From Calliopum simillimum (taxonomy: Eukaryota; Arthropoda; Insecta; Diptera; Lauxaniidae): a stretch of 64,000 nucleotides of DNA. Location of the stretch: the NCBI GenBank assembly GCA_951812925.1, contig OX638371.1:38848101-38912100 (forward strand), in the 5' to 3' direction. Under the pieces are notes generated by a model. It was not told where the DNA came from and did not search any database. It saw only the letters and a program-made list of their open reading frames with translations. Positions 43,067-53,110 of the stretch are shown here, in pieces (positions within the stretch are counted from its first letter, which is position 1; every line of letters begins with the position of its first letter). Made by a program: the position numbers and the translations under genes.

Positions 43067-44647
43067 GCCGCTTTTACATTATCAGTGTAGCCATGTAGCC
43101 ATCAATCTAGTCATCAATATGTCAAACCGAGTTAGTATTTGCATGTTCAATAAACTGTCAATATTTAGGCCTTTTTACATTAACAATTTAGCCATCAATA
43201 TGCCAATGATGCCAAGTTCACTTTTTTTCCATCAATCTGAGAATGTATGCAGATTGATGAGAAACTGATAATGTAAACATGTAAACACTCATCAATCTGT
43301 ATTGACAATCTGTTTGCCGAAAAACAAAATTTTTTGACTTTCTGCTTTATTGATGACTTTATTGATGGGTAGGTTGACTGTGTAAACGCAATGAAAATTT
43401 TTCAGTACACTTTTAGTCAGTTAAGAAAAGATTTCAACAGGTACACATCGTGCGGAAATGAAAATGGCTTGCATATATGATTTGTTTTTAATAAAAAACG
43501 GATAGTTTAATGATTTTGGTTTTCGCTGAAGCTTAATGGGAGCTTTAAGAGAACCTTTTAGTTTTTTGACTGGGACAAAATGAATTTACTGAAACCTGAT
43601 TGTTATTATTTTTATCAAATACTCTTAGTTTTAATTTAAAAAAAAAGATTTCAATAAAAAAATTTTAATAAACGGCCAAAACCCATATATTTGGTGATAA
43701 AGTGGGTTCGGAAATGACAAATTGTTGCTGTGAACCCATTTAAATAAATTTATGGTGTAAATTTTAAAATTTCCATTATTTTTTATTAATTAATGTTGTG
43801 TTATTTCCATCAGCATATCAATTTCTTTCATAAAAATTGCATCCGCTGTTGCTTTGTTTCCTTTTTGGCGTACAAAGCAACACTAAATATTGACAGTTTA
43901 TTGAACATGTAAACACAAACTCAATATGACATATTGATGGCCAGTTTGATGGCTACACTGATAATGTAAAAGGGGCTTTTAGTGTTGCTTTGTACGCCAA
44001 AGAGGAACCAAAGCAACAGCGGATAAAATTTTTATGATAGAAATTAATATGCTGACGGAAATAACAGGAATAAATTAATAAAAAATAGTGGAAACATAAA
44101 AATATACACCATAAATTTATTTAAATGGGTCCACAGCAACAATTTGTCATTTCCAAACCCACTTTATCACCAAAAAAATGAGCTTTGGCCATTTATTAAA
44201 ATTTTTCATTGAAATTTTTTTTTTTTTCAAATTAAAAATAAGAGTCTTTGATAAAAATAATAACAATCAGATTTCAGTAAATTGATTTTGTCTCAGTCAT
44301 AAAATTAAAAGGTTTTCTTCAAACTCCCATTAAGCTTCAGCAAAAACCAAAATCATCAAACTATCCGTTTTTGAGTAAAAACAAATCAAATTTGCAAGCC
44401 ATTTTCATATCCGCACGATGTGCACCCGTTGAAATCTTTTCTTAACTGACTAAAAGTGTACTGAAAAGCTTTCATTGCGTTTACACAGTCAACCTACCCA
44501 TCAATAATGTCATCAATGCAGCAGAAAGTGAAAAATTTTTGTTTTTCGGCAAACATCATCAATCTGCATACATTCTCTGATTGATGAAGAAAAGTTTACT
44601 TGGCATCATTAGCATATTGATGGCTAGATTGTTAATGTAAAAAGGCC
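43067..44647. mobile_element. PIF/Harbinger-like MITE, outer copy (minus orientation)
   Basis: Flanked by TAA on both sides (43064-43066, 44648-44650), the 3-bp TWA target duplication expected of PIF/Harbinger elements. Inverted ends are GCCGCTTTTACATTATCAGT and GGCCTTTTTACATTAACAAT. Split at 43167/43979 by an inner copy of the same family in the opposite orientation. Confidence 0.68.
43168..43978. mobile_element. PIF/Harbinger-like MITE, inner nested copy
   Basis: 811 bp inserted in the outer copy with TTA duplicated at 43165-43167 and 43979-43981. Ends GGCCTTTTTACATTAACAAT and AATGTAAAAGGGGC. The body is homologous to copy 1 and, inverted, to 43982-44640. Confidence 0.68.
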
Positions 44648-44650
44648 TAA

Positions 44651-45140
44651 TATGACTTAGGGCTGCCGTACACCTGCAAATACTTAGTCGGGCGACTGTG
44701 TACCACTTTACCTTACCGATTTTATTTAATTAATAGCATGTTTCCACCGAAGACTTAAAATGAGATTAAGCCGCAACTCACTGCATTCATCAAACATTGA
44801 ACGTCAACAAAATCTGAAAATAGCCGTACATCCAATTTAAAAGGTGATTTAAGCAAAAAAAATCACCCGAGCACCCATGTTGTTCTTACTGAAGCCTTTC
44901 AAAAATTCATTGTGTAACTGCTTCTAAATTTCTTTGGAGACAAGCGCTTTTAAAGGGCTTGGATCAGAAGCGCTAGAAATTTTTCCTCTTGGGTTTCTAC
45001 CTATTACACGCACATGAATTCAAATCCTGGTGCAGGCAGTTTTTTTTTTCATTTAATTGAAAAAATAATTAATTATAAATAAGTGCTTCAAAAGGCCTTT
45101 TGAAGTAAGGCTGCAGTAAGCTTAAGTGCGCTTACATCCT
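44651..45140. other. Unassigned spacer
   Basis: About 490 bp of AT-rich DNA with no ORF or repeat that I can name. Confidence 0.35.
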
Positions 45141-46499
45141 ATGACATATGTCATATGTTGCCATGCCAAAACTGGTTTTTATGTGTTCGTATTGTTGTTG
45201 CTATGCATATGTTGTTATGCCAAAACTGGTTTGACTGGTTCTTAAGTCTTTTATGAGTGCCAAAACTGGTTTGACTGGTTTGTGGCTATTGTGTGTATGT
45301 GTGTTGAGTAGGTTTTGTTGTTGTTGTTGTGGTATGTGGATGCTATTCTTGTTAAATGTTCTGTATTTAGTGTTGTTGGTGTTGTTAGTGTGTGCTATTG
45401 TTTACGCGGGGAAATGCGTAAACTTTAACTCCCAGACTCCAGTTTGACTCTTTGACGAACGGCAACACTACCCACCTACTCGATCTGTAACTACTCGTTA
45501 CAGACGATGATCAAAACTTGAAATATGTTTAGAATGCTTTTTAGCGCTGAAGAGTGTTGCCGTCTCGCTCACTCGAATTTAATATTAATTGCTGACAATT
45601 GCTCAGCACACTTTCTCAGCTTGAAGTTTAAAGTTCAAGCTGGGAAAATTCCTCACTCGCTGTTAAACCACACCGCAAACAACAACGTAAAATTATTTAG
45701 CTTAATAAAAAGTTTTCAGTAAATAAAATCAAAGTAAAATCAAAAAGAAAAGTTTTTGTCATTGTCGTTTTTGTGTTCTTTACCCAAAAACAATAACCTG
45801 GTTCCCACAGGAGCAGTTTCATTGATGCCCGAGAGCAGCACGCCTTATTAAGGTCATAAGCAGCACACTCAACAGTGTCATCATCATCCACGATGGTCAA
45901 CGCGGGTGCAGCCCAACACTGCAGTTCACCTTAGGACAGCTATAATCAACTCGCGTGTAGGTGTCGTATATGTCTTCTCGAAAGGTATACCTTGAAATTT
46001 GTTTGTATACTGAAAACTATAAATTTGGTCCCCGACCAAACAGCTATGTTGCATCTCAGAATGCTGTATCGTGGATTGGCTGGGCCGTGGTCTTGTGACC
46101 CCCTTGGAGAATTTTTTGGGCCTTCACACTCTCTCCTTACTTCGCCGGGACAGAAAGATGCTGACTGCGCCATAACTTAATCTGATGCGCCAAACCTTCC
46201 GGATGGTGCGCATTGTCTTCATTTTCTGGCACAGACGGCTGTTTTAAAGGTGGACGAAGTCCTTCCTTAAGTGCGGCGGCAGGCGCTCATCCTCTGCGTC
46301 TTGCACCTCCTTGATGCTGTGGAACTCCCACGTTGTTGTTACCGGCTCCCTCGGTACCTCCTCCTCCAAGTCCATCTCCGCTACCTCACTTTCTTTGTTG
46401 GTGACCCTAAGGCGGTAATGCTGGGGTGGCCAAATGAACTCCAGGAGTTCATCGCCGTCCGCAGAGTCTAGATAGGCTAGGATCTTAGACTCCTTGCTA

Positions 46500-47146
46500 T
46501 CTCAGGCCTTCACGTCTTCATGACTGGTGCCCCTTTCTTGGAACACGTCCTCCACGCAGTTGTTCACCAGGTTGATCTCCGGTATCCGCCATGGCTCCGG
46601 GCACAGCTCCTCAACGATCCTTGCAATGCTGGCTCTCTTTTACTTTGACAAGGTAATTTCTTGACCTACTCCTCGTGTTCCCCTGGCCAGCAGCTTCGCG
46701 TAGTGCAGCACGAAGGCACCACAATCATAGCCATTCTCCTGTTGCGTTATCGGCACCACGATCCCCGGCAACGTCACTGTGTCGAGCCTCCTGCTTGTTT
46801 CTGAATTTCACCTGCGGTGTTACTCGCGAAGAAACGGCCTTAACGGTCCAAACACCTCCGGACGATTGCCACCAGTATCAGATGCAAGTCGAACAAAGGT
46901 ACCTTTCGTACCAATTCGGCACGCTCTCCTTCGCCCATCTCGGCCTGGCCTCGACCTCCGTCAATCGTAGATAGAACAGAGAAAAAAACAGTACACCTTC
47001 TCTTTGCGCGCCTGCGGGATGCTCTCCTCCATCCAACGCAAGTAGAATTCGACTGGCGCGTCGTCAAAATGACGGTCGATGGCCAGCCGTCGGTAACTTG
47101 CCACTGGAATGGCCACACAATGTTGTCTAGGAAGATATACCACCAA
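46500..47146 (-). pseudogene. Ulp1/SENP-like (C48) cysteine peptidase relic
   Basis: Read across three frames on the minus strand, the C48 fold is visible in order. There is an N-terminal substrate-binding segment (YRRLAIDRHFDDAP, VEFYLRWMEE), then SLFYLRLTEVEARPRWAK in a second frame, then a VPLFDLHLILVAIV strand where the catalytic His is followed by Leu instead of the usual Trp, and finally the nucleophile box TQQENGYDCGAFVLHYAKLL (Cys codon 46721-46723). These enzymes process or remove SUMO. At least two frameshifts and several stops make this a pseudogene. It could be a decayed host paralogue or a peptidase gene carried by a transposon; the surroundings favour the latter. Confidence 0.65.
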
Positions 47147-47699
47147 AGGTCCAGTTTCCGCCTAGTCCTGCTTCCCTCTGGGACGTTTCGGACCAGTGAC
47201 TTGCTCCTCCAAATCCATCTCTTCCTTCCAAACGTAGGCTTGACGCAACATTTTTACTTAATTATTCACTGCTTTCCAAAAAGTAAACTTCGATATACCA
47301 GTAATCTTCTCACGATTGCTGTTACCAATGAAGTGAGTTCCAGTGTCACTGTTAACATTTTCCGTGACACTTGACGCCAAAACCGGTTTGACAAGTTTCA
47401 TGTCCTTGAACTGGTCTGGCTACACCGATTTGACCAGTTTGTAAACGGTTTGACTGGTATTTAACCACGTGTTTTTTTTTTTCGTTGTTGTCAATCACAT
47501 GTTTTGCTGGTGCCAACTGGTTATTTGAACTGGTTTTCCTTCTTTTTACCCTCTCTGATATGGATGCTCTATGGCTGACACATTGTTGATAAAATGAAGG
47601 GCGGCCGGTTTGTGGTTTAATGACCCAGTGAACCAAATTCCCAGAGGGAAACTCTGTGTCTTCACACTCCTTCCAACCTTGCCGGGCTGGCTATGAATG

Positions 47700-48470
47700 T
47701 CATTTCTAAGTCAGGTTATTGTTCTTCTGCTTCGCCGTGGAACTTTTTTAGCTCACGTGGGTGGTGCGGCTTTGATTGTCTGTCCTTCACATTCTGCAGC
47801 ACTACAATAACTGGGGAGGTGACACTAACCACCTGATACTGCAAAATTCTCTATGGCCTTAGAGAGATGATGCTGCTTTACCAACACGAGATCTCCTACT
47901 TTTTGAGCCTAAGCTCGTCGCCGTAGATTGTAGTTCCATGTTTGCTTTGGGGTCCTCTCTGGAACCGTTCCTACACCCATCGTGTGTTCATTGTAGAAGT
48001 TGGCAAGAAGTCGTAGTACGCGCCCTTGGACGATGTAGGCTAGTGTATCCCCTGTGGAGTCAGATACGCTGGTGTTGACTGCTAATGTGATTTCGGGAAC
48101 GCGTCGTCCCACTTCCGATGATATTTCCTGTGAACTGTGCTATTATTCTTTTCACGGTTCAATTTGCCCTTCCTGTGGGGTTCTGACACGATTCACACTC
48201 TTGGACGTAACGCCATACATCGCGGAACATCCCAGGCCAGTATTATCGCGTGCAGATTCTAGCCAGCGTCTTCCGTGCACCCATGTGTCCTGCGTTGGTA
48301 CTGTCGTAGTTCTTCCACATTACTCGCAACCACAATGGAGTAGGCACGCACAGCTTCCACGGGTTGGTGTCATCGTACCTAGCTTAGCTTGGAATCCGTC
48401 GATGCAGCTGGTTGCCTTGCATTGCGTAGTCGGGGTATATCTCCTTCTTGGCACGAACCTCAGCTTTCCT
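47700..48470 (-). pseudogene. Ty3/gypsy pol relic (integrase ends, catalytic core deleted)
   Basis: The minus strand encodes an integrase zinc module in one frame with a single stop (NAGHMGARKTLARICTR, stop at 48243-48245, YWPGMFRDVWRYVQECESCQ), resembling 412/mdg1-type elements. It jumps at about 48120-48170 to the integrase C-terminal part (ITLAVNTSVSDSTGDTLAY) and the tail GDLVLVKQHHLSKAIENFAV. The DDE core between (about 140 residues) is missing. Inactive remnant. Confidence 0.72.
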
Positions 48471-48540
48471 TCGTTTCAACCAAGGACATCATTTTTCGGG
48501 GGTTGGATTGGTAGCAACCTGTAGCGTAGTCCCTTTTGTT

Positions 48541-49190
48541 TTTGTTTTTGAAAAATAAAAAAATTTACCATTCAATACAATGTCTTATACCAACTGAGAA
48601 GTTTGAAGTGACATTATCTCGTGGATACGCTTAGCAATGTTTTTTTTTGTTGGGGTAGCAGAATTTTAGGGAACAGTTTTGAAATAGGCTGATGCACAGA
48701 CTTATAGATATGTACTTGATTACCGACGGTGTTTTAGTAAAACGAATGCAGATGGTGTTGCATGAATATAGTAAAAAAAAAAGATGGGATATCACTTCCG
48801 TTCTATTCAATACCTTTGCAAACGCATGTATGTGATAGGCATTCGCAAGCACAAATGTATGTGCATTTGAAACCACCCTGTCGGAAGAACATAAACCGGT
48901 TACAAAAAAAAACCGATTGGAAATGTAGTTAAAAAGCAACCGGTTTGAAACTGGTTTAAATTATATGCAGCAAAAACCACTCTGACTTTAATTTTTAAAA
49001 TTTAATCTCAAATTTTTTTGAAATGTTTTTTATTTTTCTTGCTGAGATTGTCAAATTATCAAGAAATTCAATTCAAATTCATTTTCACAATATTTTTTTT
49101 CTTTAAGCTCCTATTTAATTTTCATTAATGTTCTAACTTAGAATAAATATATTTATTATAATACTAATTCTAAGATATTTTTTATTATTT
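48541..49190. other. AT-rich spacer
   Basis: No gene. Contains two AACCGGTT motifs (48894-48901, 48938-48946) and a neighbouring AAACTGGTTT. Confidence 0.35.
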
Positions 49191-49207
49191 AAGAAGTCGC
49201 TACCACT

Positions 49208-49545
49208 GCTGGTGCAATGGTAGCGACTTCTGCTACCAACCGCGCGTTCCTTGGTTCAACTCACGCCCAGGCCAAAAACAGAAAAAGTTTTCAAACTTGC
49301 AATTTTTCAATTATAATTAATTTAGTAAAATAAATATAATTATAATTACAACAAAAATAGTCTGATGAATCTTTGTGGCGAAAGACGAAACATATGTCAC
49401 TATAGCCGTGTTTTTAATCCGTTCTTTGATTTGTCATAATTATGTGTTAGAAAAATGCATTGATAGATTTATATGTAAGTCGATCTTTGCAAATATATGA
49501 CTAAAAGTTCAATTAAAAAAATCAATTTTCTATATAATAATGTCA
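49208..49545 (+). mobile_element. tRNA-headed SINE with hammerhead motif, copy 1
   Basis: Pol III promoter boxes: A box TGGTGCAATGG (49210-49220) and B box GGTTCAACTC (49253-49262), within a tRNA-like head. Then a 3' body containing a hammerhead-type core (49357-49403) and an AT-rich tail ending in a short A-run. It shares about 335 bp with 49751-50080. Preceded by an inverted partial copy of its own head (49192-49205). Confidence 0.75.
49357..49403 (+). ncRNA. Type I hammerhead ribozyme motif, SINE copy 1
   Basis: Core CTGATGA (49362-49368) and GAAA (49387-49390). Stem II TCTTT/AAAGA (one closing A.C mismatch). Stem III as the self-complementary ACATATGT. Cleavage triplet GTC (49396-49398). 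Stem I ATAGT (49357-49361) pairs with ACTAT (49399-49403). All 11 invariant core positions are present as far as I can see. Confidence 0.72.
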
Positions 49546-49750
49546 TTAAGTAACACACTTAAAAATTCTTAAAGTTATTTGGGAGAGCACGCCCTGATAA
49601 GGTGGAAACACCTGCAATCGGTATTGAATTTGTTCCAAAGAAACTACTATACCAAATATCAATAAATAACACAAAACAACAATTATGATATATCAATACG
49701 TATTAACACACTAACAAAACTGGCAAAAGTCGGCTTCGCAGCCGGGCAAG

Positions 49751-50080
49751 GCTGGTGCAGTGGTAGCGACTTCTGCTACCAACCGCGAGTTCCTTGGTTC
49801 AACTCACGCCCAGGCCAAAAACACAAAAAGTTTTCAAACTTGCAATTTTTCAATTATAATCAATTCAATAATATAAATATAATTATAATTACAACAAAAA
49901 TTGTCTGATGAGTCTTTGTGGCGAAAGACGAAACATATGTCACTATAGCCGTGTTTTTAATCCGTTCCTTGATTTGTCATAATTATGCGTTAGAAAAATG
50001 CATTGATAAATTTATATGTAAGTCGATCTTTGCAAATATATGACTAAAAGTTCAATTAAAAAAATCAATTATTTAATATT
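49751..50080 (+). mobile_element. tRNA-headed SINE with hammerhead motif, copy 2
   Basis: A box TGGTGCAGTGG (49753-49763), B box GGTTCAACTC (49796-49805), hammerhead motif (49900-49946) and the same AT-rich tail as copy 1. Both copies are in direct orientation, 541-543 bp apart. Target duplication not recognised. Confidence 0.75.
49900..49946 (+). ncRNA. Type I hammerhead ribozyme motif, SINE copy 2
   Basis: Core CTGATGA (49905-49911) and GAAA (49930-49933). Perfect 6-bp stem II GTCTTT/AAAGAC with loop GTGGCG. ACATATGT stem III. GTC (49939-49941). Stem I has one mismatch (TTGT opposite ACTA), so this copy has the better stem II and copy 1 the better stem I. Confidence 0.72.
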
Positions 50081-50425
50081 ATTAACAGTTTAATATTTGT
50101 CTTTGAAACTTGAGTTCCCATATGAATCCCCAATGAATGTTTCAATTAAATTGAAAACATATGTATATATTATTGAAGTTCTTGTAGTGGAATTGCAACT
50201 ACTTTTTTTTTTTTTTTTTATTAACTTTATTTATTTGCAATCTATCCAAAAGATAATAAGCAAATCTGATTTAAGTACTATCAAAAACAGTAATACAAAT
50301 ACAGTAATACAAATAGGTTGCATTTTACTACATTAAGTAAAATACCTTAAAAAGAATTAACATTGATTAAACATTAAAGAGTAACAATTATCATTAATTT
50401 TAACTAGTACAAAAAATATTAAGTC

Positions 50426-53110
50426 TTATCTAAACGGTAAATCCAGCACATGAAGTCTTTTCAGTCTTTTAGTTTCATTTGACTCATCAAGCAAGCATAT
50501 AGCCAGTAAATTAGAATGATAACTTAATCTGTTCAGATAATAACCAGAAAACTTCCTTATTTCATTTTCCACACACGGTATTTTTAAATCATTATGTATT
50601 GTGTCGTTTGCAACATACCATGGAGCATTAGCTATTAATCTTAAAGTTTTCGATTGAAATCGTTGAAGGATCTCAATATTGGAATTACAAGCTGTGTCCC
50701 ATAATTGAATTCCGTAGGTCCATACGGGTTTTATGATAACTTTATAAATTCGAACCTTGTTCTCTAAAGTAAGATGAGACTTTGGATTAAGGAGCCAATA
50801 TAATTTCTTTACTTTCATATCCAACAGTTGACGTTTAGTTTTTATATGTTGCTTGAAGGTAAGTCTTCTATCTAAAGTTATTCCCAAATACTTTACACTT
50901 CCGCTGCTCGAAATAGTAGTATTGTTGATTTTAACTGGAGGGCATTCACCTTTATTCATAGTAAACGTAACGTGACAAGATTTACTGTGATTTACACTTA
51001 TATTCCAGTTTAGTAACCAAGACTCCAGGTTAGTCAGATGATTTTGCAAAAATAGTGATGCCAGACTAGGTGAACTGTTTGCAGATAAAATAGCTGTATC
51101 ATCAGCATATGTTGCTACCATAGTGTCGGTACAGACAGGCATGTCAGAAGTGAAAATGGTATATAATGTTGGGCCCAAAACACTACCTTGTGGTATGCCG
51201 GAGAGTATCGGATGTATATCTGAAACTTCGTTGTTGTACTTAACATAAAATGTTCGGTTTAATAAATACGATTTTAGTAGCAGATAATACGGTGTTGGTA
51301 ATAAAGTTTTTACTTTATAAAGTAGGCCAGGATGCCAAACGCGATCAAACGCCTGTTGAACATCTAAAAACACTGCAGAACAATATTTTTTATTTTCAAG
51401 ACTTTCTGTAATATACTCGACAATTCGGTGACATTGCTCAGGAGTACCATGATGGTGACGAAAACCAAACTGAAACTCAGGTATAATATTGTGTTTCTCA
51501 ACCAGGGGTAACAATCGTCTAGTAAATATTTTTTCAAATATTTTAGAGATTGTAATTAGTAGGCTAATAGGTCTATATGACAGTAAATTATTTTCTGGTT
51601 TATTAGGCTTCGGGATCATTATGATTTCAGCACACTTACATTGTGAAGAGAAGTGACTTAACCTAATAATGGAGTTGAACAGGTACGTTATATACAATAA
51701 TCCTTTTTTAGGTAAATTTTGCAACATTTTGGCATTAATTTTATCATAGCCAGGAGTTTTTGACTGTTTAAGTTTGTCTATTTCAGACTTAACCTCAGAA
51801 GGAGTTATATGTCTTATTGGAAGATCCATTTGACAGGCAGCATCAAGATATTCCAGTACACAACGTTCTTCAGTAGTATTCGAGTTGAAATTAAATGGCT
51901 TAAATATTTTTTTTAAATGTAATGCAAATGCGTCGGCTTTTTGCTTATCTGTTTTACACCATACTCCATTATTATCTAATATTGGAACTTGTTTACGTTG
52001 GGGCCATTTTATATATTTAGTTGCCTTCCACAAATTGAATTCATTTGCAGCTATTGGATCCAAATTTTTAAGATATTGCTCCAAAGACTGATTTTTAAAA
52101 AGTTGAAGACGTTTTTTCAAATCCGATGTTGCTTTATTCAAATTCCTTTTATCTTGAGGCTGATGAGTAGTTTGCCAAATTCTGCGAAGTTTCCTTTTTC
52201 TACTTATTAATTGTCTCAGTTCCAGAGATAACAATACTTTATGACTTCTTCTTTTAATTTGGGGGGTAGACAAAAAGGATGCTTCATGTGTTAATGATGT
52301 TATAAACTCAGCCGCATCGTCGATTTCTTCTCTGGTTTTTAGCGAAATATTTAAGCTTATATTTCTATGTATCCAATACGAGTAAGAATCCAGGTCAGTT
52401 TTATTAGTAAATAGGTTTTCTTGATATACATAAGTCAATTGTGTACTATATGTTATTAAAACTGGAGAGTGATCAGAGCTTAGATCATAATTTTCTAAAA
52501 TATCTAAATGATTTCCGGAAATACCATTATAAATTGCAAAATCTAGTAAATCAGGAATCTTTGCTGGATCAGATGGCCAATAAGTTGGCTTACCCGTGGA
52601 AATAACGGAGAAGTTGTTGTTTTGAATGCATTTAAACAATTCTTTTCCTTTCGGATTGCAAAGACGTGACCCCCACCAAATGTGTTTAGAGTTAAAATCT
52701 CCTCCGATGATAAATCTTGAGCCCAAGCTGTCAAAAAAATTCTGAAAGTCTTGACATTTTAAATTAAACCTTGGCGGAAAATACACAGCTCCGATGCAGA
52801 GATGAATATTGTTGCACTTGACCTTAATACAAGTTGATTGTAAAGAGTTTGTTTTGCATTCATAAAAATGTTCAAAATAAATGTTTGATTTAATAATAAC
52901 TGCACTACCTCCATGGGCTGAATCATCTGGATGATTTGTGCAAATAATAGTATAACCCTTTACTCGGAAAAAAGATCTGCTTGTGAAGTGAGTCTCAGAA
53001 ACTAATAATATGTCAATTTTATTGTTGTTTAAAAATAATTCAATTTCTAGTTGATGGTTGTTTAAACCATTTGCGTTCCAAATTGCTATCCGTAGATCTA
53101 TTTGCTGCAT
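50426..53110 (-). CDS. Jockey ORF2: AP endonuclease plus reverse transcriptase
   Basis: 894 residues. Endonuclease: IAIWNANGLNNHQ, VSETHFTSR, GGDFNSKH, SDHSPVLI (about residues 5-215). Reverse transcriptase: SYRPISLLITISKIFEKI, VFLDVQQAFDRVWH, GIPQGSVLGPTLY, catalytic YADDTAIL (about 450-720). C-terminal WTYGIQLWDTA region follows. Overlaps ORF1 by 13 nt. No RNase H. Frame entirely open, so a potentially active source element. Confidence 0.95.
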   Translation of the reverse strand: MQQIDLRIAIWNANGLNNHQLEIELFLNNNKIDILLVSETHFTSRSFFRVKGYTIICTNHPDDSAHGGSAVIIKSNIYFEHFYECKTNSLQSTCIKVKCNNIHLCIGAVYFPPRFNLKCQDFQNFFDSLGSRFIIGGDFNSKHIWWGSRLCNPKGKELFKCIQNNNFSVISTGKPTYWPSDPAKIPDLLDFAIYNGISGNHLDILENYDLSSDHSPVLITYSTQLTYVYQENLFTNKTDLDSYSYWIHRNISLNISLKTREEIDDAAEFITSLTHEASFLSTPQIKRRSHKVLLSLELRQLISRKRKLRRIWQTTHQPQDKRNLNKATSDLKKRLQLFKNQSLEQYLKNLDPIAANEFNLWKATKYIKWPQRKQVPILDNNGVWCKTDKQKADAFALHLKKIFKPFNFNSNTTEERCVLEYLDAACQMDLPIRHITPSEVKSEIDKLKQSKTPGYDKINAKMLQNLPKKGLLYITYLFNSIIRLSHFSSQCKCAEIIMIPKPNKPENNLLSYRPISLLITISKIFEKIFTRRLLPLVEKHNIIPEFQFGFRHHHGTPEQCHRIVEYITESLENKKYCSAVFLDVQQAFDRVWHPGLLYKVKTLLPTPYYLLLKSYLLNRTFYVKYNNEVSDIHPILSGIPQGSVLGPTLYTIFTSDMPVCTDTMVATYADDTAILSANSSPSLASLFLQNHLTNLESWLLNWNISVNHSKSCHVTFTMNKGECPPVKINNTTISSSGSVKYLGITLDRRLTFKQHIKTKRQLLDMKVKKLYWLLNPKSHLTLENKVRIYKVIIKPVWTYGIQLWDTACNSNIEILQRFQSKTLRLIANAPWYVANDTIHNDLKIPCVENEIRKFSGYYLNRLSYHSNLLAICLLDESNETKRLKRLHVLDLPFR

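Larger units (their letters stand above)
45140..48540. other. GC-rich block of decayed mobile-element and gene-like sequence
   Basis: Markedly richer in G+C than its surroundings. Contains the Ulp1/SENP-like relic (46500-47146) and gypsy integrase relic (47700-48470). Copies of GCCAAAACTGGTTTGACTGG-like sequence lie at its left margin (45165-45285) and again at 47370-47530. The rest (45500-46500) has no intact ORF; acidic peptide fragments on the minus strand hint at further lost coding sequence. Confidence 0.45.

Noticed and set aside
45253..45447. Hydrophobic Cys-rich plus-strand open frame
   Set aside because: Low-complexity GTT repeats translate into Leu/Val/Cys; no family resemblance and no splice context.
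45795..45830. Possible plus-strand retroelement primer site TGGTTCCCA
   Set aside because: Only 9 nt match a tRNA end and no LTR pair or coding sequence accompanies it.
49590..49640. CTGATAAGGTGGAAACACC hairpin between the SINEs
   Set aside because: Looks hammerhead-like at first, but the core is CTGATAA and GAAA is the hairpin loop rather than the strand after stem II.
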